From JBQCEE01 sp051960575 (lineage in GTDB: Bacteria; Actinomycetota; Actinomycetes; Mycobacteriales; Jatrophihabitantaceae): a stretch of 24,181 nt of DNA. The position numbers and the translations under genes are program-made. Of this stretch, positions 1 through 7,966 are shown piece after piece. A model generated the notes under the pieces. The model did no database searches, was not told the origin of the DNA, and worked only from the letters and a program-made list of their open reading frames with translations. The first letter of the stretch is position 1. Every line of letters starts with the position of its first letter. The DNA lies in the NCBI RefSeq assembly GCF_051960575.1, contig NZ_JBQCEE010000076.1:1-24181 (forward strand), in the 5' to 3' direction.

Positions 1-73
1 CAACCCACGGCCGGGCACACGCGGGGAGGGCGCCGGCCGCGGGGTGACGGGCGGCGGTCGCGGTTCCTGGTAC

Positions 74-91
74 CGGGCGACACTCCGCCCG
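74..91 (-). terminator. possible hairpin terminator after the secreted nuclease gene
   Basis: A 6-bp perfect stem (CGGGCG/CGCCCG, loop ACACTC) lies about 38 bases beyond the stop codon of the minus-strand nuclease gene. No T-tract follows it, so it is at best a GC-rich actinobacterial-type terminator. Short GC stems also arise by chance in DNA this GC-rich. Nothing else was seen in bases 1-128. Confidence 0.2.
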
Positions 92-128
92 CAGCGCGAT
101 CACGGGCGACGAGCTGCCCGCGCCTGCA

Positions 129-2600
129 TCACGGGCTCAGCGTGCCGACCTGCGGGTCGTGGTCGCTGGTCTGGTCGGGGAACTCGGCGTTGACGTGCAC
201 CACCTGGTAGCGGTCGCCGTCGACCGTCGGGCTCACCAGGATGTGGTCGAGCACCTGCGAGATGCCCTCGTACACGTAGGTGTAGCGCTGGTCGACCGGC
301 AGGGTGGCGATGAGGTCGGTGAGGATCGCCTCTCCGGCGCCCTCGGCCGAGCCGGTGCGCAGCACCGACAGCGCCGGGCTGAACTGGTAGTCGTTCAGGT
401 CGCCCACGACCACCACCTGGGCCTTCTTGTCGACCGCCAGCAGCGACTGGACGAAGTCGTGCACGACCTGTGCCTGCCCGGCTCGCTGCACCTCCGACGA
501 CCGCTGCGGGTACTGGAAGCGGCCGTCGGCGTTCTGGTCGCCGCCCTTCGAGTCGAAGTGGTTCGCGATGACGAACACCGACTGCTTGTCGAACAGGAAC
601 TCGCCGACCAGCGGCTTGCGGCTGCTCGTCCAGACCGGGTTGGTCGGGTCGATGCGGCCGGGCGAGAGGGTGAGCGCCGCCTTGCCGTGGCTCTTCACGA
701 CCTGGGTGCCGGTGGTCGTCCGGTTCACGTCGGCCGGGCCGGCGTCGACGAACGACACCCGCGACGGGTCGAACAGGAACGCGACCCGGATGTTGCCGCC
801 CGGCTGGCCGCCGTCCTGGTCGTTCGCCGGGTCGATCTCACGCCACGCGTAGTGCGGGCCGCCCGCCGCGACGATCGCGTCGGTCAGCTTCGTCAGCGTG
901 GCGTCCGCGGCGACGGTGCCGTCGTCGGTGGCGCCGGTGTTGTCCTGCACCTCCTCGAGCGCCACGATGTCGGGCGCGCCGAGGTTCGTGACGACCCCGC
1001 TGCCGAGCGCCTGGTACTTCGCCGCGCTGTCGCCCGGCGCCAGGTTCTCGACGTTGTAGGTCGCCACGGTGAGCTGCTTCGCGGTGCCGGGCGTCGCGAC
1101 GACGGGGGCGAGCCCGTGGTGCGCCACGGTGACCGGCGCCGAGTCGATGACGTAGCCGCCGAAGCTCGACCAGTCGAGCGGGCCGACGGTCGCGCCGGTG
1201 AGCACGTCGCCGACGTCGGCCCCCGGGTTGCCGCCAGTGAGCGGCACGACCTCGATCCGTCCGGACGGCGTGCGGTTCTCACCCAGCAGCTCGGTGCCGC
1301 CGCGGTAGGTCGGCGCCTCGGCCGGCTTGCTCGTCACGTAGGTCTCGCCGTAGCTGTTGGACGGACCGACCACGCGGGCATCGTCGATCTCGACCCGCAT
1401 GCCCTCGAGCGACTCGTACGTGTCCAGCGCCGAGCGGGACGGCGTGATCGGCGTCGTCTCGATGTTCGCGCCGCCGAGGTCCGGCGCGTAGGTGTCGGGC
1501 ACGGTGCCCGGGCCGAGCACCACCGGCGCCGGCAGCGCGTTCCCGTGCGACAGCACGGTGGTGGTCGGCTTGGTGAGCTCGGTGACCGACAGGTTGCTGG
1601 TCGTGCTGACCGTCTCGCCCGAGCTGAGCGCGTAGTAGTCGCTCACGGTGCCGCTCACCAGCACGCTGTCGCCGACCGCGACGGTCGGGGTGCTGCTCGT
1701 GAAGACGAAGACGCCCTCGCTGGTGGCGGGGTTCGCGTCCGGCGTCGGGTCCTGGATCCAGAACCCCTTGCTGGACGAGGTGCGGACCGCCGTGACGATG
1801 CCAGGGACGTCGGTGACGGTGTTGCCGGCCTGGGGCGAGACCCACGACGAACCCTGGATGTCGTGGATGCGCAGCGGGCCGGGCGTCGGCGGTGGGGGCG
1901 GCGTGCTGCTCGAGCCGCCACTGGTGCCGCCGCCCGTCCCGGCGCTGGCGGTGTTCTGCGGCGCAGGTGCGGCGGCGGTGAAGTCGGCGCCGTTCTGGTC
2001 GGTGTCGGGGCCGTCGGCGCGCCGGGCCGAGGTGGTGTTGCTCAGGCCGGGCGCGTCGGCCGAACCCTCGTGCACGACCGCGGTGCCGTAGCCGACGAGG
2101 TCGATGATGTCCGGATCGGCCGCGCAGTCGCCCGCCGTCTTGCAGGTCAGCGCCGCGGTGCCGTGCACGAGGGCGACCGTGCCGTTGCTGCCGCTCATGT
2201 TGATGACGCCGGTGGCGTCGGGCGTCGGCAGCGACGGTGCGGGCGGGTTGGCCGACCCGGCACCCTCCTGGACGAGGAAGTGCCCGCCGGCGGCGACGCC
2301 GCCGGTCAGCGGTGTCACTTGCCACGTGGTCGTGGCGGCCGGGCTGGCCGAGAGGTACTGCACCGACCATCCGGTGAGGTCGGCCGCGCTCGCGCTGCGG
2401 TTCAGCAGCTCGACGAAGTCGTTCTGGAACGGGGCGCCGGTGTTCCCGCCGCCGCCGAAGACCTCCGACAGGACGAGGGTCGAGGACGGGGCGGCCGTGG
2501 CGCCGGGCGCGGCGGCAGCGATCGCGGCGAGGCTGCCGACGGCGGCGCAGCCGACCGCGGTGGCGGTCACCAGCGTCCGCCGGGGGTGTCGTGGGTGCAC
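129..2600 (-). CDS. secreted ExeM/NucH-like nuclease with lamin-tail domain
   Basis: Predicted 823-residue exported nuclease or phosphoesterase. The GTG start at 2600 is chosen because GAAAGG lies 6 bases upstream and the protein then begins with a basic, hydrophobic export signal. That signal reads PRRTLV followed by an Ala-rich core ending near ATAAP at about residue 37; the twin arginines make Tat export possible. Domains in order: lamin-tail-like beta domain (about 40-170, including VELLNRSASAADLTGW), a Gly/Ser/Pro linker (about 215-240), an OB-like region (about 240-480, with GFWIQDP), and a C-terminal endonuclease/exonuclease/phosphatase domain (about 510-823). The last keeps TYNVEN, EEVQD, NHFDSK, GDLND and SDHDP, the metal-binding and catalytic signatures of the family. 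The family is linked to extracellular DNA degradation and phosphate scavenging; substrate here is inferred. It is transcribed away from adk and stands alone. Confidence 0.88.
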   Translation of the reverse strand: MHPRHPRRTLVTATAVGCAAVGSLAAIAAAAPGATAAPSSTLVLSEVFGGGGNTGAPFQNDFVELLNRSASAADLTGWSVQYLSASPAATTTWQVTPLTGGVAAGGHFLVQEGAGSANPPAPSLPTPDATGVINMSGSNGTVALVHGTAALTCKTAGDCAADPDIIDLVGYGTAVVHEGSADAPGLSNTTSARRADGPDTDQNGADFTAAAPAPQNTASAGTGGGTSGGSSSTPPPPPTPGPLRIHDIQGSSWVSPQAGNTVTDVPGIVTAVRTSSSKGFWIQDPTPDANPATSEGVFVFTSSTPTVAVGDSVLVSGTVSDYYALSSGETVSTTSNLSVTELTKPTTTVLSHGNALPAPVVLGPGTVPDTYAPDLGGANIETTPITPSRSALDTYESLEGMRVEIDDARVVGPSNSYGETYVTSKPAEAPTYRGGTELLGENRTPSGRIEVVPLTGGNPGADVGDVLTGATVGPLDWSSFGGYVIDSAPVTVAHHGLAPVVATPGTAKQLTVATYNVENLAPGDSAAKYQALGSGVVTNLGAPDIVALEEVQDNTGATDDGTVAADATLTKLTDAIVAAGGPHYAWREIDPANDQDGGQPGGNIRVAFLFDPSRVSFVDAGPADVNRTTTGTQVVKSHGKAALTLSPGRIDPTNPVWTSSRKPLVGEFLFDKQSVFVIANHFDSKGGDQNADGRFQYPQRSSEVQRAGQAQVVHDFVQSLLAVDKKAQVVVVGDLNDYQFSPALSVLRTGSAEGAGEAILTDLIATLPVDQRYTYVYEGISQVLDHILVSPTVDGDRYQVVHVNAEFPDQTSDHDPQVGTLSP

Positions 2601-2765
2601 GATGGACCTTTCAGGGGGAGCGGATCGTCGGGTATGGGCGATCATGTCGTGTTCAGGACTATCGGTGCCAGATGTCCGGACGGCGACGGGCGGCTGAACG
2701 GTGCACGCACCGGGCACAGCCGGTCCGGTCGCGCGGGCGGCCGCGCGTCTGCCAGGGTGGGCAGC

Positions 2766-3332
2766 GTGAATGTGCTGCTCATCGGACCCCCGGGATCGGG
2801 CAAGGGGACGCAGGGCGAACGCCTCGCCGCCGAGCTCGGGCTGATCCACATCGCGTCCGGCGACCTGCTGCGCGCCGAGGTCGAGGCCGGGTCGGCGATC
2901 GGCCGCCTCGTCTCGTCGATCATGGCCGCGGGCGAGCTCGTGCCGGACATCGTCATCCTGGCGCTGCTGCTGCGTCCGATCATCGAGGCCTCGGAAGGCC
3001 CCGGGTACCTGCTCGACGGCTTCCCGCGTTCGGTCGAGCAGGCCGAGATGGTGCGGCACTCGGCCGAGCAGGCCGGGGTGGGCCCGGATGCGGTCGTCTA
3101 CCTCGACGTGCCGCGCGACGAGCTCGTGCGCCGCATCCTCGCCCGGGCGGAGGTCGAGGGCCGGGCCGACGACAACCCCGAGACGGTGCGGGCGCGGCTC
3201 AAGGTGTTCGACGAGGCGACCCTGCCGCTGGTCGAGCACTACCGCGGGCGCGGCCTGCTGCACGAGATCAAGGCCGACCAGGAGCCCGACGCGGTGACCG
3301 CCGAGATCCTGCGGCTGCTGCGGTCGCTCTGA
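2766..3332 (+). CDS. adk: adenylate kinase (short-LID type)
   Basis: Predicted 188-residue nucleoside monophosphate kinase (ATP + AMP to 2 ADP), cytosolic. It begins VNVLLIGPPGSGKGTQ, an N-terminal P-loop, and keeps SGDLLR (AMP site), LLDGFPRS and the Arg-rich LID region (RILAR, then GRADDNPETVRARL). The LID is short and lacks the zinc-binding cysteines, as in other actinobacterial enzymes. The GTG start at 2766 puts the P-loop at the usual distance from the N-terminus and has AGGG about 8 bases upstream. Upstream in-frame sequence is antisense to the nuclease and is not coding. The usual housekeeping adk of actinobacteria sits by secY and map in the ribosomal protein cluster. Here the neighbour is a glycosyltransferase that starts 5 bases after the stop, so this may be a second copy. 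I cannot tell from the window whether another adk exists. Confidence 0.85.
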   Translation: MNVLLIGPPGSGKGTQGERLAAELGLIHIASGDLLRAEVEAGSAIGRLVSSIMAAGELVPDIVILALLLRPIIEASEGPGYLLDGFPRSVEQAEMVRHSAEQAGVGPDAVVYLDVPRDELVRRILARAEVEGRADDNPETVRARLKVFDEATLPLVEHYRGRGLLHEIKADQEPDAVTAEILRLLRSL

Positions 3333-3337
3333 CCCCC

Positions 3338-4222
3338 GTGGCGGACGAAGCCGGTCGGCCGCTGCCGTCGGTCGGCGTCGTGGTGCTCAGCCAGGGCACC
3401 CGCATGCCCGAGCTGCGGCGCTGCCTTGACGGCCTGCTCGCCCAGCAGGGCGTCGAGCTGGATGTGCTCGTCGTCGGGAACGGCTGGGCGCCGTCGGGCC
3501 TGCCCGACGGCGTGCGGACGCTCGCGCTGCCCGAGAACCTCGGCATCCCCGAGGGACGCAACGTCGGGGCCGCCGCCGTGCGCGGCGAGATCGTCGGCTT
3601 CGTCGACGACGACGCGTGGCTCGACGACCCCGACCTGCTCGCCGCGGTGGCGGGGCGCTTCGGCCGCGACGCCACCCTCGGCTCGGTGCAGCCGCACGTC
3701 TGCGACGAGCACGGCGTGACCATGCGGCGATGGGTGCCGCGACTGCGCGTCGACCACCCCGAGCGGCCGGGGCCCGGCTTCACCATCGCCGAGTGCGTGA
3801 TGTTCGTGCGGCGATCCGCGTTCGACGGCGTCGGTGGCTGGCCCGGTCACTTCTGGTACGGCCACGAGGGCATCGACCTCGCCTGGCGGCTCTGGGACGG
3901 CGGCTGGACCGTGCACTACGCCGGCGACCTCACCGCCCATCACCCGGCCACGCTGCCCTCGCGGCACGCCGTCTACTACCGGCACAACGCGCGCAACCGC
4001 GTCTGGGTGGCACGGCGGAACCTGCCGGCCCCGGTGCTCGTGCTCTACCTGCTGAGCTGGATCGCGATCACCGCGCTGCGCCTCGGCCGGCGGCCCCGCG
4101 CCTGGTGGGTGTGGTGGCAGGGGTTCGCCGAGGGGTTCCGCACCGACCCCGGGCCGCGGCGTCCGATGCGGTGGACGACCGTGTGGCGGCTCGCCCGCCT
4201 CGGGCACCCGCCGATCGTCTGA
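3338..4222 (+). CDS. family 2 glycosyltransferase
   Basis: Predicted 294-residue GT-A fold glycosyltransferase. The N-terminus VGVVVLSQGTRMPELRRCL is the usual nucleotide-sugar binding strand. LGIPEGRNVGA and the acidic DDD at residues 90-92 (GFVDDDAWL) form the sugar-nucleotide/metal site, and GHEGIDLAWRL (after about residue 170) is the acceptor or catalytic-base region. One hydrophobic segment (about 231-250, VLVLYLLSWIAITAL) near the C-terminus suggests membrane association. The GTG start at 3338 is 5 bases after the adenylate kinase stop, with no strong ribosome site, so translational coupling is likely. The gene converges on the CDP-alcohol phosphotransferase operon with only 7 bases between stops. 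Sugar donor and acceptor are unknown. An envelope polysaccharide or glycolipid role is inferred from neighbours. Confidence 0.85.
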   Translation: MADEAGRPLPSVGVVVLSQGTRMPELRRCLDGLLAQQGVELDVLVVGNGWAPSGLPDGVRTLALPENLGIPEGRNVGAAAVRGEIVGFVDDDAWLDDPDLLAAVAGRFGRDATLGSVQPHVCDEHGVTMRRWVPRLRVDHPERPGPGFTIAECVMFVRRSAFDGVGGWPGHFWYGHEGIDLAWRLWDGGWTVHYAGDLTAHHPATLPSRHAVYYRHNARNRVWVARRNLPAPVLVLYLLSWIAITALRLGRRPRAWWVWWQGFAEGFRTDPGPRRPMRWTTVWRLARLGHPPIV

Positions 4223-4229
4223 CGCCGGC

Positions 4230-5027
4230 TCAGCGGCGACCGCCCGGCAGCCGGTTCGACAGCAGCACCGCGGCGAGGTGGCCGAGGGTCAGCACGAGCG
4301 CGACGGGCGCCATGATCGCCGCCCACCCGCGCAGCAGGTGCGTGCCGGCCAGCTCGTCGACGACCACCAGCACGAGCAGGATCAGCGAGAACTCGATCGA
4401 GATGAAGGCCCGGAAGACCGGCGCGTGCGCGAGCAGCGCGCGGGCCCGGGCGACGACGCCGCCCCGCAGCCGCACCGCGCCGGCCGTGTCGGCGAGCACG
4501 GGCAGGCCGGCATGCGCCCGCGCCACGTGCACGAGATCGCCGACGCCCTTGTTCACCAGCACGATCAGCCCGGTGAGGGCACCCAGCGTCGTCCAGCCGC
4601 CGATCGAGCCGGGGCCGCCGTCGACGTGGATGCCGAGGCCGAGGGGTAGCGCGGCCTCCGTTGTCCAGTGCCCGAGGCGGTCGAGGTAGACACCGGCGGA
4701 CGAGGTCGTGCGGCGCACGCGGGCCACCTCGCCGTCGCTGCAGTCGATCAGGATCTGCAGCTGCATCAGCACGGCACACAGCACGATGGCCCAGGCCGAG
4801 GTCCACAGCAGCACGGCGGCGCCGGCGAGCCCGGTCAGGATCATCAGCCCGGTGACGCCGTTGGCCGAGATGCCGGTCGGCAGCAGCGCGTAGGTGAGGT
4901 ACACCGACACGCGGCGCAGGTACGTGCCCGACCAGTGCTCGGCGTTGCGACGGTTCAGCACCTCGGGCGGCTGCGCGAGCGCCCGCACCTCGGCCAGCGA
5001 CCGCCGCTCGTCCCCCGGCCCCGTCAC
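4230..5027 (-). CDS. CDP-alcohol phosphotransferase, variant active site
   Basis: Predicted 265-residue integral membrane enzyme that would move a phospho-alcohol head group from a CDP-alcohol to a hydroxyl acceptor. The family motif DxxDGxxARx8GxxxDxxxD is recognisable: DCSDGEVAR starts at D95, with D98, G112 and D116 present. The fourth position is His120 (DRLGHW) instead of Asp. The fourth Asp is the proposed catalytic base in characterised members, so this is a variant subgroup, not a random loss: the surrounding sequence is well kept. Several hydrophobic helices follow. The GTG start at 5027 overlaps the TGA of the upstream gene (GTGA), so the two are translationally coupled. Substrate is not predictable from sequence. 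Confidence 0.85.
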   Translation of the reverse strand: MTGPGDERRSLAEVRALAQPPEVLNRRNAEHWSGTYLRRVSVYLTYALLPTGISANGVTGLMILTGLAGAAVLLWTSAWAIVLCAVLMQLQILIDCSDGEVARVRRTTSSAGVYLDRLGHWTTEAALPLGLGIHVDGGPGSIGGWTTLGALTGLIVLVNKGVGDLVHVARAHAGLPVLADTAGAVRLRGGVVARARALLAHAPVFRAFISIEFSLILLVLVVVDELAGTHLLRGWAAIMAPVALVLTLGHLAAVLLSNRLPGGRR

Positions 5028-6760
5028 GCGGCGGCCTCGGCGACGACTCGCGCCGGGGACGAGCGGGCGGTGCGGACACCGTGGCGCAGGCTCTCGGGCA
5101 GTGTGACGGCGGCGAGCCAGAGGGCACCGGCGACCAGCACGGCAGCGACGACGTGGCGGGCCGACGGGTCGACGCCCCCGACGACCGCCAGCGCGACCGC
5201 GACGGCAGCGCGCAGCGGCCAGCCGCCGGCCAGCCGGCCGACGACCGGGGGCACGTCACCGCCGCGGTAGAGCACGTCGTAACGGTGCCAGGCCACGGCG
5301 GCCGCCCATGCGAAGGACGCGGCCGATGCGGTGGCGAGCACGGCGGCGTACTCGACGACGGTCGCGACGACCGGCACCGTCCATGCACTGACCGGCATCG
5401 GCACGATGCCGGGATCGGCGAAGGCGGTGAGCCGGCGCGTCATCGCCGCCGAGGCCGCCGGCAGGCGGCGCGCCCGCACGACGGCGCCGGGCACGGTGAA
5501 CAGCCAGGCGAAGCCGGTCAGCGCGGCGTAGGCGACCAGGCCGGCGCCCGGCCGGTGGGCGGCCGCGGCCACCGAGAGCACCAGCCAGCGCTCGGCGATC
5601 GGCATGCGCAGCACCCGCCGCAGCCAGATCGACGGCGAGCCGGTGAGCCGGTCGGGGCCCGCCGGCGTGCCGGGCGGACGGTGCCACGGGGTCGTGTCCG
5701 CGAGGGGGCGCCGGTCGCGCAGCGACGACCGCCACTCGGCCAGCACACCCTTGTCGAAGGCGTGGTCCTGCACGTGCCGCACCGTCTGCACCGCGAGCCC
5801 GACGCCGGCGAGCAGCCACCAGCGCGCGCCACCTGCGGCGACCGCGAGCCCGGCGAGGGCCCCGTACTCCTTGACCCGGTCGGTCGCGCCGTCGAGCCAG
5901 GCGCCGAGGGCCGAGCGGGTGCGGGTGGCGCGGGCGATCTCGCCGTCGACGCAGTCGAGCACGAGCGCCAGCTGCAACAGCACCGCTCCGGCGACGAGAC
6001 CCGGATACCCCGCGCACGCGAACAGCGGCCCGGCCGCGGCGCCGAGCAGGAACGAGACGACGGTGACGGCATTGGCCGCGATGCCGTGCCGCACGAACCA
6101 TGGCGTGAGCCGGGCTGAGATCCGGCGCAGCACGAACGTCGACCAGAACCCGTCGCCCGGTCGTGCGGCCGAGCGCAGGGGCGCCTGCGGGTCGAACGGC
6201 GGGAGGGTGCCGCCGTCCCGCCGCGCGGGCAGCGGCTCGGCACGCACCGCCGTCACCGGGCCGAGCGACGACCGCACCAGCGCGACGAGGGCCAGGTCGA
6301 CCGCGCCGGTCGTGTCCTGGGCGGTGTCCGGCGCGAGGCCGGCCGCCGGGATCGCCGCGAGCACGCGCACCGCTGCGGCGGCCAGGGACACCGGGACGAC
6401 CACCGCCCGCAGCGACGACGAGTCGGGGTCGGTGACGGCGTGCACGGCCGACCCCGCGCTCTGCACCACCGCCCCGGCCGTGAGCACGTCCGCCGGTGCG
6501 CCGTCGGCCGGCGGCGCGACGAGGGCGGCGACGCCGGTGAGGGCCGGATCGTCCAGCAGCCGCAGCAGCACGTCGTCCGGCGCCCGCAGCCCGGTCGAGA
6601 CGAGCGCGAACGCGGTGTCGGTCGGCAGGTCGGCCATGCCGGTGAAGGCGGTGACGGTGATGCGCCGCCGGCTGTCGAGCGCCGCGAGCTGCCCCGCGAG
6701 CGGGCCGGGATCGGCGCCAGCGAGGACGACGCGGACGGCGTTCGGGTGCTCGGCGCTCAC
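5024..6760 (-). CDS. long CDP-alcohol phosphotransferase with extra N- and C-terminal domains
   Basis: Predicted 578-residue membrane protein. Residues 1 to about 200 form a soluble alpha/beta-looking domain (VRVVLAGADPG, then repeated Ala/Val strands) that I cannot assign. Residues about 205-300 hold a complete CDP-alcohol phosphotransferase motif: DCVDGEIAR from D269, D272, G286, D290 and D294. The C-terminal third is hydrophobic and includes a WHRYDVLYR segment; from memory this resembles the actinobacterial DUF5941 region, which I could not check. The GTG start at 6760 is chosen because it lies 22 bases after the preceding gene's stop and precedes the first strand of the N-terminal domain. 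An ATG at 6826 would overlap the upstream gene by 44 bases. Together with the coupled downstream paralogue and the upstream glycosyltransferase it probably builds a phosphate-linked envelope molecule (inference). Confidence 0.8.
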   Translation of the reverse strand: MSAEHPNAVRVVLAGADPGPLAGQLAALDSRRRITVTAFTGMADLPTDTAFALVSTGLRAPDDVLLRLLDDPALTGVAALVAPPADGAPADVLTAGAVVQSAGSAVHAVTDPDSSSLRAVVVPVSLAAAAVRVLAAIPAAGLAPDTAQDTTGAVDLALVALVRSSLGPVTAVRAEPLPARRDGGTLPPFDPQAPLRSAARPGDGFWSTFVLRRISARLTPWFVRHGIAANAVTVVSFLLGAAAGPLFACAGYPGLVAGAVLLQLALVLDCVDGEIARATRTRSALGAWLDGATDRVKEYGALAGLAVAAGGARWWLLAGVGLAVQTVRHVQDHAFDKGVLAEWRSSLRDRRPLADTTPWHRPPGTPAGPDRLTGSPSIWLRRVLRMPIAERWLVLSVAAAAHRPGAGLVAYAALTGFAWLFTVPGAVVRARRLPAASAAMTRRLTAFADPGIVPMPVSAWTVPVVATVVEYAAVLATASAASFAWAAAVAWHRYDVLYRGGDVPPVVGRLAGGWPLRAAVAVALAVVGGVDPSARHVVAAVLVAGALWLAAVTLPESLRHGVRTARSSPARVVAEAAA

Positions 6761-6782
6761 GCCCGCGTCGGGCCGGGGCGCG

Positions 6783-7871
6783 TCATGCGGCGCCCGCCGG
6801 CATCGCCCGTGCGGCCCGGCGGGCACGCAGCTCGGCCACGGCGTCGCGCAGCGCCGCGCGCAGGAACCCGGCCCCCCACGAGAGGTGCATCGTGGTGAGC
6901 GCCACCGGGTACAGCGCGCTGGTGCGGGCGTCCAGGCCGTCGCGCGTGAGCGCGGCGCCGACGAGGATGACGGCCAGGTAGCCGCCCGGCACGGCGGCGG
7001 CGGCGGCCGACAGCGAGCGGCGGTGCAGCAGGGCGGCGTCGACCAGCAGCACGGCCGCCGCGGTGCCGAGCGCGAGGGTCGCGGCAGGGGCGGCGAGGTA
7101 GCGCGCGTTGACCGTGTCCGGGTAGCGGCGGATCACCTGCCAGCGCCACTGCCCCGAGCCGTGGAACTGCTGGGCCAGCCGCAGGACGCTGGGCCGCGGC
7201 CGGTAGCGCACCCGCAGCCGGGGGTCGAACCAGACGGTCTCGCCGAGGTCGCGGATGCGCTTGTTGAGCTCCCAGTCCTGCGCGCGGGCGAAGTGCTCGT
7301 CGAAGCCGCCGGTGCGTTCGAGGATCTCGCGGTCGAAGACGCCGAGGTAGACGCTGTCGGCCGGCCCGGCGTCGCCGCCGACGTGGAACAGCGCCGAGCC
7401 CATCCCGATGCGGCGGGACATCGCGCGGGCGACCGCCGACTCGAACGGCGTCGTGCCCTCGGGCACCATCATCCCGCCGACGTTGGCGGCCTTGCTGTCC
7501 AGCAGCACCTCGACCGCGGTGCGCACGTAGTGCGGCGGGAGGTGGGCGTGCCCGTCGGTGCGCACGATGATCTCGGACTCGGGGTCGGCGGCGGCGATCG
7601 CGATGTTGAGGCCGGCGGGCGTGCTGCCGCTCGGGTTCGAGACGACCTTCATGCGGCGGCCGTGCTGCACGGCGAGCTGCAGGGCGAGGTGTTCGGTGCG
7701 GTCGGTCGACGGGCCGACGGCGACGACCAGTTCGAGGGGTCCCGGGTAGTCCTGGGCGAAGACGCTGTCGACCGCCTCGACGAGGTGGCGACGCTCCTCG
7801 AGGGCGGTCATGATCACCGAGACGGGCGGGTAAGGCCCGGCCTCGGCGCCCACGTCGCGCCCGAAGTCCAT
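6783..7871 (-). CDS. family 2 glycosyltransferase with C-terminal membrane helices
   Basis: Predicted 362-residue GT-A glycosyltransferase, first gene of a three-gene minus-strand operon with two CDP-alcohol phosphotransferases. Residues 17-23 (VSVIMTA) open the nucleotide-binding fold. RTDGHAHLPP with D106 and H108 is the metal/donor site, AQDWELNKRI (197-206) carries the catalytic acidic residue, and QFHGSGQWRW (235-244) resembles the acceptor-side Q-x-x-R-W-like motif of ExoA-type enzymes. Hydrophobic helices follow (about 258-281 and 288-308). The ATG at 7871 has no Shine-Dalgarno sequence, but a TAGCAT hexamer lies 6 bases upstream, which fits a leaderless mRNA. Donor sugar and acceptor are unknown; resemblance to exopolysaccharide enzymes is by motif only. 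Confidence 0.87.
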   Translation of the reverse strand: MDFGRDVGAEAGPYPPVSVIMTALEERRHLVEAVDSVFAQDYPGPLELVVAVGPSTDRTEHLALQLAVQHGRRMKVVSNPSGSTPAGLNIAIAAADPESEIIVRTDGHAHLPPHYVRTAVEVLLDSKAANVGGMMVPEGTTPFESAVARAMSRRIGMGSALFHVGGDAGPADSVYLGVFDREILERTGGFDEHFARAQDWELNKRIRDLGETVWFDPRLRVRYRPRPSVLRLAQQFHGSGQWRWQVIRRYPDTVNARYLAAPAATLALGTAAAVLLVDAALLHRRSLSAAAAAVPGGYLAVILVGAALTRDGLDARTSALYPVALTTMHLSWGAGFLRAALRDAVAELRARRAARAMPAGAA

Positions 7872-7877
7872 CAGGTG

Positions 7878-7883
7878 ATGCTA
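7878..7883 (-). promoter_or_regulatory. -10 element of a probable leaderless promoter
   Basis: On the minus strand TAGCAT is followed by 6 bases (CACCTG) and then the ATG at 7871. A TANNNT hexamer at this distance places the transcription start at or beside the A of ATG, the usual arrangement of leaderless actinobacterial genes. There is no purine-rich ribosome site in the same interval. No convincing -35 element was found. Confidence 0.45.
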
Positions 7884-7966
7884 TCGGCGCCCGCGTCCCG
7901 CGCCGCCCGTCCACCTCAGCCCCCGGTGAGGAGCGTGACACCGGTGTTCGGCAGCGCTCGTCGCGC

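Noticed and set aside
159..2765. Plus-strand open frame of about 870 codons running into the adenylate kinase
   Set aside because: It is antisense to the secreted nuclease, is Arg/Val/Gly-rich without domains, and only its last 188 codons match a real family.
2601..3263. Upstream extension of the nuclease frame on the minus strand to 3263
   Set aside because: The extension is antisense to adenylate kinase. The signal peptide and ribosome site place the start at GTG 2600.
4223..4229. Bidirectional terminator between convergent genes
   Set aside because: Only 7 bases separate the stops and no stem with T-run is visible; the 16-base gap at 17983-17998 and the 12-base gap at 21354-21365 are likewise featureless.
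5081..6118. Plus-strand frame opposite the long CDP-alcohol phosphotransferase
   Set aside because: Gly/Arg/His/Asp-rich antisense shadow; the minus-strand gene has intact family motifs.
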